This document shows positions 24,989 through 35,494 of a DNA stretch of 64,000 bases, in pieces. The position numbers and the translations under genes were made by a program. Below the pieces are notes generated by a model, which worked only from the letters and a program-made list of their open reading frames with translations, was not told the DNA's origin and did not search any database. The stretch's first letter is position 1. Every line of letters begins with the position of its first letter. This DNA comes from Fremontodendron californicum (lineage: Eukaryota; Streptophyta; Magnoliopsida; Malvales; Malvaceae): contig JAULJL010000025.1 in NCBI GenBank assembly GCA_030761205.1, positions 3,148,001-3,212,000 on the forward strand, written 5' to 3'.

Positions 24989-27354
24989 TCAAATCCTGAG
25001 GTAACCACCTCTTTCATGAATTCCATTGGCTCTCTTGAGGAATGATCTCCTGTTCTGAGACCAACTTCTTCTCAAAGACCTCCTCCTATGCCAGGCAGTC
25101 AATCGGGAATAAAGAGCGGGGAAAATAAAGCATAGCAACACAAGAAGCAGCATTGCTAAACAGAGAAACATGACGTTGCGGAAACCATCTTTTAGTGCAG
25201 GGTCCTTTTGCACAGTCCATGGAACTCCACCCACATTCATTCCAAAAACTGAAATATTCAACAAAAAAGCAAAGAGTTCAATGCTGCCACCTAAGATCTA
25301 TCAACAAATTAAGAGCTCCTATAATAAGGGATAGGTAGACAAAAAAAAACAAAGTATTACCTCCAGTGATGACAGATAAAGGAAGGAATATTATAGAAAG
25401 GAAAGAGAGATAATAGAGTTTTCTGTTAATTTGTTCAGACTGCCAGCTATCTAAACCAGCCTGAATTGCAGTAACACGATTTGCTAGAAACCCTACATTC
25501 TCTTTCAGCCTCCGCAAGCGTCCAATCAGCTCTTCAAGGGAGCTAATGTCTTCACTTGCAAACCAATGTTTAGAAGAACATTTTTCCTTGACTCGAGGAA
25601 ATACTTGCTCCCCGTTGGCAATTACCTGCATTTTTGGAGAATACATAGAAGCAAAGAGGGTTTAATTCTCCTGGTACTAATTGCACAGCCAATAAACCAA
25701 AACTCAAAATAAAAGAGAGTTTCAGTAACCTTCAAACCTTAATGGCTATGACAAAACTAAAGCAATTTCACCCTATTAACATGTAGTTTGACAAGGAGCT
25801 GGCATCCATCACATCCCCAGAAAGGGTTAAACTTCCACACTGAAGGGACTTCATTGAGCCCTGCCTAACATATCTTTGCGCCTTTCAGCCTTTTAACTAT
25901 GTCTCCTCAACGGAGGTTTTGAGTTGTTAAAATAATTCCTCAAAGGCAATGTCTAAGTTAAGAATTAATCACCAAGCAACTTGTGCGTTTTCTGCAATCT
26001 AGGCCATTTAGAAAACAAGTAGGAAAGAGAAATTACCTGCAGGAGACGTTGCAAATTTAGATGCATTTTGCGGAATCTTCTATCATCTAGCATCTCTTTC
26101 TTTAAAGCAAATCCAGCTGAGATCAATATAAACATGGGAATGAGCTAAGAAGGCACAAGAAGACAAAATAAGAAATACCTATATGTTTCTAACATCTCAA
26201 GTGGAGAGTGAATACATGGAAAAGCATTCTTGCCCATTCAATTATACACAAGTACTAAATGCTTTAATGCCTCTGATGCCCTAACTTTTTGCTCAAAGAG
26301 GTTAAAGGAAGTTCCAAGGATGGTTTGAAGGAAAATGTACATAAATGGTATTGATCCCAAGTATTCAGGCAGTATAATGCCCTACAATTCACAGAAAATT
26401 GTACCAACCACTTGCATTTGCAGTTCAAATTGGATCTATGTTCACAAGCTCATTCTGTGTCAATGAAAACCCTTAAACCATTTATGCTCATATGAACTTT
26501 GAACACATAAAGCTATAAACCAATTTAACATACAAGGAATTAGGCAAGTGTTTATTGCCGATAGGGGGCTGAATAAATTGTGTTGGACGAAATTTACCTC
26601 TATCCAATTCAAGCTCCACAGAATCCAGCTCCATCTCAAGTTTAGTAACAACATCTTGAAGGTGATCCACGTGTGTGTCGATGATGTGAACTACAAGGTT
26701 TGAGACAGACTTCGGAACAGGATTATCAGCCTCCTCGGAGTGATTCATTGTCAATAAGAACTCAAGAACATGTTCTCTAATAACAATCCCACTCCCTTCC
26801 TTCCTCTCTCCTCTACAATAAGATGGAGTTTCAATACTAGGAATCTCGGAGAGAAGAGATTGACCGACTGGTGAGAACCCTAATCTCGGAACACGTCCCA
26901 AAGACACAGTAATCACTGAATTCTCAGTAACCCTTGCAGCTAGTCTAAATGTAAAATTACTGGAGGGAGGGCTAGGTGAATTAACCCTAAAGACAAGTGC
27001 TCCATCTACATGTCCACAAAACGGCCCATTGCTAACAAGTGAGAGAATGTCTTGAAGCTTTAAAGGTGGGCAAAGAACATCTATAAGGTATTGTGCAGAT
27101 TGTGAGAGTTTCTGTTTCCCTTTTGGAAGTTCCACATTATACCAACAAAACTCCTGGCCACCACCTTCAGCAAGATCCCACTCCTTATTATAATAATTTC
27201 CTAGACCGTCAAAAATATATGCTTTCTGTCTCACCATACCAGGAAAATGTGTTCTTTGAAGATGATTTTCCATGACAGGAATATTAGCAGAGGATACTCT
27301 AACCAATTCCTCCATTTCTCCATCTCCAGCAGGTTCTTCCTGAGCTAAATCCAT
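24989..27354 (-). CDS. CorA-like divalent cation (Mg2+) transporter family protein
   Basis: Four exons, all GT-AG: 26598-27354 (ATG), 26037-26116, 25361-25625 and 24989-25248 (TGA). They give 1362 nt, 453 aa. The long N-terminal region (1 to about 320) is soluble. It includes a helical stretch with repeated hydrophobic/acidic spacing (LVVHIIDTHVDHLQDVVTKL...), as in CorA cytosolic domains. Two C-terminal membrane helices follow, about 345-368 and 393-418. The CorA signature GMN is at 370-372 (VFGMNVGG), right after the first helix and split by intron 3. This is the layout of the plant 'magnesium transporter CorA-like' group, which is distinct from the MRS2/MGT family. Pentameric assembly and ion choice are inferred from the family; the substrate is unproven. 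The tail is Arg-rich. The reading frame is intact. Confidence 0.92.
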
Positions 27355-28949
27355 AACTTTTATTCAACTAACTTTGACCAATCAAGTTAACAAAATACAA
27401 TGCGTTGGATCAAGATTATACAACTCAGAAATTCTAATTCTTCTATTCAATCCAATGGGTTTTCAGATCATTCAAAGAAAAGCTGCTTCTTGGAGGTAAA
27501 ATGTAAAATTTCAACAGCAAATTCCCATCTTTTATCAATCCAAGTTCAATTATGGAAATGAAAGGGGGTAATAGCAGAGAATGAAATTGAATGGCTTCAA
27601 AACAAATCAGAACCAACTCTAAAGATGCAAAAGATAGAGAACCAGATCAGAATTATTCACCAAAACATGCAACAAAGGCAACTGGTGTTCCCCTGCAAGC
27701 CACAAAGATTCCAATTTTACCATTTACGAATCCCATTAACACTATCATGCAATTTTTTAACATTCCAATAGCCAGAAACTCCAAGATAATTTGCTTACCT
27801 CAATAAAAAATCTTGAAAAAGAGGAATATCTTGGCCTAAACAAGAAAACCCAGATCAGAATTAGCAAAGCCTGCTGAAACCTACCATAGAAAAAACATCA
27901 AGAAAGATCCAAGAGTCTTTCTGTGCAGCTTTATTCAAAGAAGTTAAACCAACCAGACATGACACAATATTGAATAATTCAAATTACGAATATTTTGGAA
28001 AAAGGAAACTGTCGTAGAGAACAAGATAGATTATTTTATTAAAGGCAAAGGAAGACATGCATTGTTTTGGTAGTAGTTTCTCAGAAACTTCAGGTTTTAC
28101 TATAATTAAATCTCCCACCAAACTTTTAAAGATTTTTGTACTACAAAAAAAAAAAAAAAAAAAAAAAATTTACCAAGACTCACGTTAGTTTTCTTCGTTT
28201 AATACTGTGTTGAGAAAAAATAAGGGGTGGAAGAAATTTTTTTTTAAAAATGAATGGATTTATATATTTTTTAAAATTTATTTTTCTTCCTCACCCTTTT
28301 TCTTTCTTTCTATTTTTATTCTTACCAAACATAGTATAAAAACAAACAAAGAAAGATGACCTCAGAAAAACAAAGAAATAAAAATTATGAGGTGAAAAAG
28401 ATAAAACAAGGGAGGGGCCTCTATTGCTTTTATTATCTTCAAGTTTTAGGTGTGTAGTCCATTTGTTTTTCAGCAAAAAAAAACAAACTGAAAATTGCTG
28501 TGAGGTTTTGCTGATAAATATTTTAATGATATTTTTTTAAGTTAATTAATATATTATTTTTATATTAAATACAATAATTAATAATTTTATTTATTATTTT
28601 TTAATACATTAAATAAAAAAACATTATTATATATAATAATTTTAAAAAATATTTTAAGACATTCGTTTAACGAAATTGATTTATTTTAATAAATCAAAAA
28701 AGATTTGGTAAAAGAGAAAGATTGTGCTGAATTGTTTTGATTGTGAGTTTTGGGTGTCAACTACATTAAGAATATCTAAGGTGAGAACGGTGAAAACAAA
28801 ATAATTTCTAACCATTAGATCAATTAAAATGTTTGAATATCATTAATTTATCCATGTCAGCACTATTGAAGAAACCAAATACTTGATCTTTGAATAAAAA
28901 AATCAACTCCTCTCCAAAAAAAACATTTTACTTCCACTCTGAAATCTAC
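27355..28949. other. 5' flank of the CorA-like gene and spacer
   Basis: The first 400-500 bp probably contain the CorA-like gene's promoter and leader, possibly with a leader intron. A run of about 24 A lies at 28145-28168. The AT-rich stretch 28500-28680 shows no gene. Confidence 0.4.
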
Positions 28950-29105
28950 AGCAGCCATGGCAAAGATTTTCGTTCTATTATCGAAAAAGCCAATGATGAT
29001 TTCCGTGCACTTCTCAACATCCCTGAAGACTACGCCGTTTTATTCCTCCAAGGTGGGGCCACCCCAGCACCCACTTTGCTGTTGTCCCTTTGAATTTTGC
29101 TCATG
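28950..29105 (+). pseudogene. phosphoserine aminotransferase (PSAT) fragment, frameshifted
   Basis: A frame here reads SSHGKDFRSIIEKANDDF, then RALLNIPEDYAVLFLQGGAT, closely matching the conserved N-terminal part of plant PSAT (SerC family, class V aminotransferase), where '...FLQGGAT' contributes to pyridoxal-phosphate binding. After GGAT the frame runs into TPAPTLLLSL and stops at 29091. An alternate frame resumes with a PSAT-like AVVPLNFA, so a small indel broke the frame. Only about 50 codons of a protein of about 420 residues are present, with no upstream start or transit peptide. It is a captured or left-over piece, adjoining LINE relics. The intact serine-biosynthesis gene must be elsewhere. 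Confidence 0.8.
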
Positions 29106-29374
29106 AAATTAAAAAAATTCACTATCAAGAGAAACTCTTAATTTAAACTAAGAAAAATCTTTAATCGTAATTAAGAATTTGGTCTGGTTATGATATTGTG
29201 TAAAAAATAGGTATGATTGTAGTAACTCCCTTATAATTGTGAAGGGGTGTATCTATCTTACTTTAATTGAACATTTTTAGATATGTCATTTTTTGGTTTA
29301 GAAAAAGAAATCATTTGGGTTTGGTTTGGAAATTTAGATTTTAAAAACAATGTACATTGTATTATAAAACACAT

Positions 29375-29690
29375 GTAAGACCTCTTGCTGCTGCAATATT
29401 TTTGGACTGATTCCAACTACCATCATTGTTAAGTTTCATCCAATTCATCTCAGGCTTATCCCATTTGAGCATAACTTCCATTCTTCAATGACTAGCTTAA
29501 ACAGTATTTGAAACCTCCTTACATTCATTCAAAATCTTTCCTTAAAGTCTCCAGCTTTTTGATATTTGGCACATTAGCATTGGAAAAAACAAGTCCATTT
29601 CTCCGCTTCAAGAGTTGCCATACTACATTAGCAAACAGAGTCGGCCACAATCACTCACCAATTTTTAAGCTTTTATATACAACGGATTTC
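29375..29690 (-). pseudogene. older LINE relic: linker and RNase H start
   Basis: On the minus strand a frame reads WPTLFANVVWQLLKRRNGL, the linker that follows the zinc-binding module in plant LINE ORF2. Further on, after frame changes and stops, it reads WDKPEMNWMKLNNDGSWNQ, the first strand of the RNase H (RVT_3) domain with its first catalytic Asp in NNDGS. It breaks off near 29375. Its upstream half lies at 32725-32940, separated by the younger plus-strand LINE. Confidence 0.75.
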
Positions 29691-32600
29691 AGGAAATGTC
29701 TGCAGCAGCTGTCTATCTTTGACCATGCATTTCCTGGTCCTCTCCTCACCTGGACAAATAATCAAATTGAGGGCTTCATTGCTAAAAAGCTTGATCGAGT
29801 TCTTATTAATGAATAGTGGCTCTCTTGCTTCTCCAATTCTTATGTTGAATTTTTTGCTCCAGAAATTTCCGACCACTGCCCTGCTCTAGTGAAGCCATGC
29901 TTACTCAGCCACTCCCCACCAAAGCCTTTCAAGTTCTTCAATCACTGGGCTAGGCACTCTGAATTTCTGGAGGTGGTGGATTGCTCTTGGAAGGAACAGA
30001 TTTCAGGGACCCCTATGGTTCGTCTTTATAAGAAACTAAGGCGACTTAAGCAAGTTCTAAGACATTTCAATGTCACACACTTTGGGAGTATCTCAGATAA
30101 AGTGGCGATAAAAAGGAAAGAACTTGAATCTATTCAGATTGCTATGCTGGATCATCCCTCCAGTGTTCTACTTGAAAAGGAAAGAGCAGTATCACAGGAA
30201 TTCGTTGAATTACAGCTTGCTGAAGAGAGTCATTTCAGGCAAAAATCTAGGGTACAATGGATCCAAGAAGGTGACCAGAATACCAGATTCTTTCACCGGA
30301 TGGTTGCAGCCAAACACTCTAGAAATACAATTAGAGTGCTGTATGATGAGGAGGGTAACAAGCTTGAATCCTACTCACAAATAGTTGATAACTCAGTTTC
30401 TTACTTTATCAGAGTTCTAGGAACAGCTGATGCTAATGTCACTAGTAGCTCCAAAGAATTCCTGGAAGAACTTCTACAGGTTTCCCTCATTGAAGATGAA
30501 CAAGCAAGCTTAAAAAAAGAAGTGACTGCGGAGGAAATCAAGAAAGCTATGTTTGCTATCAAAGGGGATAAGGCCCCTGGTCCAGATGGGTACACTTCTC
30601 ATTTCTTCAAGACTTCTTGGGACATAGTGGGCGATGACTTGACAGCTGCTGTGCTTAGTTTCTTCAACTCTGGTGACCTTCACCGAGCTTTCAATTCCAC
30701 TATCATTGCTCTTGTGCCTAAAAGTCAAAGTCCTAGAAGCATTAAAGAATACAGGCCCATCTCTTGCTGTTCAGTGGTTTACAAATGTATATCTTCAATA
30801 CTGGCTAACAGACTTAAGCAATTCCTAGGCTCCCTTATCAGTCATAATCAAAGTGCTTTCATAGAGGGCAGAAGCATTACAGATAACATCCTAATGGCCC
30901 AGGAACTGGTGAGAGGATATAATAAATCCTCTCTCTCCCCAAGATGTGCTCTCAAGGTGGATCTTCAAAAGGCCTTTGACACTTTGAATTGGGATTTTAT
31001 CATTTCTGTTCTTGATGCTATGGGATTTCCTAAGGAATTTGTTGAATGGATCAGCTGCTGCTTAACAACTCCCAGATTTTCTTTGTCAATCAATGGAGGG
31101 CTAGCTGGTTACTTTCCAGGAGCAAGGGGTATTCGTCAAGGGGATCCTATTTCTCCCTACTTATTTGTTTTATCAATGAATGTGCTTTCCAAACTTTTGG
31201 ACACTGCAGCTAGCATGGGAATTTTTGCATTCCATCCAAAATGCAAAAAGATTAGCCTTACTCATCTCTGTTTTGCAGATGATTTGCTTATCTTCACAAA
31301 AGGCAATCTGGAATCCATCTCTGGGGTTCAAAATATACTTCAAGCCTTCTATTCAATGTCAGGTTTGCAATTGAATTGTGCCAAAAGTGAGCTATTCTCT
31401 TCAGGCATAAACGATGAATCTTTACAGCTGATCTCCCAAACTACTGGATTTAGGTTGGGATCCTTACCTGTTCGTTATTTGGGGGTTCCATTAGTCACTA
31501 GGAAGCTGACAGCAAGGGACTGCGCTCCTCTTCTTGAGAAAGTGACAGCAAGAATAGGGAATTGGTCTGCTAAGTTGCTTTCATATGCTGGCAGGCTTCA
31601 GCTCATCCAGTCAATTTTGTTCAACATTCAGAATTACTGGACCAGACACTTCATACTGCCAAAATTTGTCCTGAATAAGTTGAACCAGTTGCTCACAAGG
31701 TTCCTTTGGACTGGTACTGACTCATCTGCAAGAGGGGCAAGAGTGGGCTGGCAAGATATTTGTTTCCCAAAGTCTGAAGGAGGCCTGGGCATTAAAAACC
31801 TCTCCATTTGGAACCAGGCATGTTTTCTGCAGCATATATGGGCCTTGTTCTTCAGATCGGGCTCTCTGTGGATAGCTTGGATCCATGCTTATGTTCTCAA
31901 GGAAATGTTATTTTGGGAGCTTACTGAAGCTCAGGGTAATAGTTGGACCTGGAAAAAACTCTTAAAATTGAGGCACTTGGCCAACCAGTTCATTAGCCAC
32001 CAAGAAGGAAGATGGATTTGGAAATTTCCTGGAACCACATACTCAGCTGCAAAAGTGTGGCAGGATCTTAGACCAAAGAAGCAGAAGGTTAAATGGGATA
32101 GACTTTTGTGGTATTCTCATCATATCCCTAAACATTCCCTTATTTCCTGGATGACCATTTTGAACAGATTGCCTACAAGCATGAGACTTCTGAGCTGGGG
32201 GTTCGAGGTAGATGTGCATTGCAAGCTTTGCCTCTCTGAACAAGAGACCCGGGATCACTTGTTCTTTGAATGTAGCTTCTCCAAATCTGTTTGGTTGCAG
32301 GTAATGCAGTCATGTCAGTTGCAAGTACGTAGTTGTAGTTGGAACAATGTGCTTGAATGGGCTGTGCAGAAGCTCAAAGATAGATCATTGCTTACAACTA
32401 TTCTCAAGCTTGCTTGGAATGCAACCATTTACCACGTCTGGAAAGAAAGGAATAGAAGGATGCATGGAAGTCCATGCAAGTCTCCATTGCAGGTTTTTGA
32501 AACCATTAAAGAGGAGATCAGATTTAAGTTGGTAGGCTTAAAAAACTTAGAACTAGATAATGTAAATGCTAACCTTTGTACTGATTGGGGCTTAAGCAAC

Positions 32601-32719
32601 TCTATTTTTCTTTCATTGATGTAAAGCTAGCTGAGTAGCTAGTTCTTCAGTTTTGATGTAGCAGAGATATTTTCTGCTTCTTGGATATATAAATTGACAC
32701 TTATCCAAAAAAAAAAAAA
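29690..32719 (+). mobile_element. 5'-truncated LINE (non-LTR retrotransposon), ORF2
   Basis: Coding runs from about 29680 to a TAA at 32622-32624, with one in-frame stop (TAG) at 29814-29816. The remainder is open for more than 900 codons. The order is: C-terminal end of the APE endonuclease (TGPL-type region SIFDHAFPGPLLTW and SDHCPA); reverse transcriptase with DKAPGPDGY, VDLQKAFDTLNWDF, GIRQGDPISPYLF and the catalytic FADD in CFADDLLIF; then a zinc-binding module (CKLCLSEQETRDHLFFEC). There is no RNase H domain. The endonuclease N-terminus and ORF1 are missing, as expected for incomplete reverse transcription. The element ends with a short 3' UTR and an A-run at 32707-32719. It belongs to the plant L1-like group. 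It cannot move on its own. Confidence 0.9.
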
Positions 32720-32724
32720 TTGAA

Positions 32725-32940
32725 ATGAATCCAGATTCCTAGTCCAAAAATTGTTTTGTTGCTCATGAACAATAAAGGTGGTCCATATGGTATCGACTTT
32801 GTGGCAGTCTCTTAAAATGTGTATGATAGTTTCGAGGAGCTCCCCACAAGCATTACAACTTGTGTCTTCAGTCAGGTTTTTAATCTTTCTATTGACATTA
32901 CACAAGATTCTGTTATTGATCACAAGCCAATATCTATAGA
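32725..32940 (-). pseudogene. older LINE relic: zinc-binding RT module (zf-RVT)
   Basis: The minus strand encodes LVINNRILCNVNRKIKNLTE, then DTSCNACGELLETIIHILRD and DCHKVDTIW, the Cys/His-rich zf-RVT module of plant LINE ORF2. It runs on to FWTRNLDSF, exactly where the younger LINE's A-tail begins. Its continuation is at 29375-29690. This is the upstream half of one old element cut by the insertion. Confidence 0.8.
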
Positions 32941-33182
32941 TATTTATGAATTTGAAATTCATATTTTTATACTTTTTAAATATATAATTATATTGGATCT
33001 TAACTAATTTGTACATAATATATGCATTTCATTTTCACAATTTATATAGCAAATGAAATACAAATACAAATCCAAATTTTCAAATTCATGTTTTCAAACA
33101 TAGCATGGAGTATTTTTGTAAAAGGATTTTCTTTCAGTGCAAATCTGTGGCCATGGGTCGTTGATAGTTGATGAGTTTTATG

Positions 33183-33390
33183 TAGATCTGTTAATTTCGA
33201 ACACGATACGATTATATGACACGAACATAATATAAAATGCGAGACGAAAAAAATACGAATACGACACGAATATACGAATGTGTCAAAATTTATATAACAC
33301 GAAATTATTAACGTGTTAATATATATATATAATATCTTAAACACGATTATAACATAAATAATAATAAGAATACAAAAATTACTAGATCTA
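33183..33390. repeat. AT-rich MITE, TAGATCTG terminal family
   Basis: The left end TAGATCTGTTAATTTCG and the right end, reverse complemented, TAGATCTAGTAATTTTTG are inverted repeats. The interior has repeated acgacacgaat motifs. The same family, with a near-perfect target duplication, is at 52896-53117. No clear target duplication is visible here. Confidence 0.55.
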
Positions 33391-33781
33391 GATTCTTATA
33401 AAATTTGAGTGATCACAATTCACAGATCAAAAGCTAACCCCGAAACTTAAGGAACTACAAAATGAACATATGAGCCACTCTCTCCAGACCCAGTTCACAG
33501 GTCAAGCCCAATGGGACATTACGGCCCCTAGACAGTATTGATGGGTATTCTAAGCCCATCCATACGAAGTTTAAAGCTGAATTGGGCCAAAGGACTTTTT
33601 TTTTGTTCATATTTAGTTGACTTTGAGTGCATGCTAAAGTCTTTATGATGGACCCAATTGGAATGGGAACTCCTGGCCTGGGCCACTACTCACCAATTGA
33701 ATTTTGAAAATTATTTATTTCACAATTTTAATCATATTAATATAACATTTTATATTGTTTTGGATAAAAATTAAAAATAAT

Positions 33782-35494
33782 AATTTAAATATCTCATATT
33801 TTGTAAAAATAAAGGATAATTTAATTCAAATAATTTTTAAAAAAAATTAAAATTGACTTAACATGTTTTGCATAAGTGATAAGTAGTTCTCTACCTATTT
33901 ATCTCATTCAACATTTAAAAAAAAAATCTATTACGTAATATTTAATATGAGTTACATTCAAAAATTTAAACTGTTTAAAATTTTTAATGCGTTATCAAAT
34001 ATACCCTTAGTAAGTTAGTGTATCATTATTGTTTACATCAAGTAAAATAACAGTTGACAATATGAAAAAAGATCTTTTAGAAAGAAAAAAAAAAAAAAAA
34101 AAACGATTTCTAGAATCATGAAAGTAGATAAATGGGCATTTTTTTTTTTTCTTTTTTGGAAGGAATTCAAAACAATGTGTGATGGACCTTATTCTCAAAA
34201 GAGGTAAAGAGGTTACCAAAGTTGATCCAAAATTCCAACAATAATCTATAACTATAATACAAAATAATCTTTTCAATTTGAAATATAAATTAATATTTGT
34301 TCACTCCATTTGAGGTCTAATTAAATGAGAGGTAAAATGGTAAATTTAAATATCTCATATTTTGTATAAAAAAAAAATTAATTCAAATATTTTTAAAAAA
34401 AATTAAAATTGACTTAACATGTTTTGCATGAGTGATAAGTAGCTTTCTCAAGATAGTCAGTATCGTACCGGTGGACGTATTATTTTTGTTTTGGTACTGG
34501 TACGTACCGTTACCAATGTGTTTCGGTGTACCGTGTCGGGTTTACCGATATTTTTAAAATATTTTTTCATATATCTATATGTATAACCTATTTTAAAGTT
34601 TCTTAATAAAATATATATTATATACAAATGCAAATATACATCCATACATGCATATATATATATATATGTTTTTATGAAAATATAAATATTTAATATTTAA
34701 AATTTTTAAACATCAAATAGGTAAAATAAATATTAAAATGTAAAAAAATATAGTAAATTATTATTAATTATGTACAATAGCCTAATTTAATAAATATTTT
34801 TTATTTTTAAATGTAATTATAAAAAAATAAAAATGATCATGACACAAAAAATATTAAAATTGGTTTAAAAAATCAAATAAGTGATTTTTTTTTTTAAAAA
34901 AAAATCAAAATTTTGTACCAATCGGTACGGACCGGTACTGACTGGTATTGATCGTTACAGACCGGTACAGGTCGGTACGACCGGTACTAAAACCGGAACG
35001 AAACTAAAGGCTGCCTGTACCGATTTACTTAAAAATTGGGACGTACTGACCGGTACCAAAACGGTATCGACCACCATGAGCTCTCTACCTACTTATCCCA
35101 TTCAACATTTTAAAAAAAATCTATCGAATAATATTTAATATAAATTATTAAATACATTAAAAAATTTAAACAGTTGAAATTTTTTAATGCGTTATCAAAC
35201 ACAACCTTAGTAAGTTAGTATATCATTATTGTTTACATCAAGTATAATAACAGTTGGCAATATGAAAAATATATTTCTAGAATCATGAAAGTAGATAAAT
35301 GGGCATTTTTCTTTTTTTCTTTCTTTTCAAAACAACGCGTGATGGACTTTATTCTCAAAAGAGGTAAAGAGGTTACCAAAATTGATCCAAAATTCCAACA
35401 ATAATATATAATCTATAACTATAATACAAAATAACATTTTCAATTTGAAATATAAATTAACATTTGTTCACTCCATTTGAGGTCTAATTAAATG
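33782..35494. repeat. direct duplication of a ~0.5-kb segment, second copy split by an insertion
   Basis: The first copy (about 33782-34325) starts aatttaaatatctcatattt and ends near ccatttgaggtctaattaaa. The second begins at about 34345 with the same bases and ends near 35494. The copies share the order of motifs, such as cattattgtttacatcaagt and gatccaaaattccaacaata, with moderate substitutions. The second copy is interrupted by the hAT-like element at 34449-35078. No coding capacity. Confidence 0.85.
34449..35078. mobile_element. non-autonomous hAT-like element with CCGGTACC-rich ends
   Basis: A 630-bp insertion whose limits follow from comparison with the uninterrupted first copy of the duplicated host segment. 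Flanking 8-mers are AGCTTTCT (34441-34448) and AGCTCTCT (35079-35086), a 7/8 target duplication. The ends are imperfect inverted repeats (CAAGATAGTCAGTATCG and, reverse complemented, CATGGTGGTCGATACCG). Both terminal regions are packed with 'ccggtac' and 'ggtacgtacc' palindromes and the centre is AT-rich. No transposase. Confidence 0.8.

Noticed and set aside
29508..29513. TTGAAA repeated at 32720-32725 as a LINE target duplication
   Set aside because: The old LINE's coding continuity places the 5' junction near 29690, not at 29508, so a 6-bp match here is probably chance.
29508..29688. Apparent extension of the younger LINE upstream on the plus strand
   Set aside because: The complementary strand here encodes the linker of the older LINE, so this part belongs to the old antisense element, not to the younger insertion.
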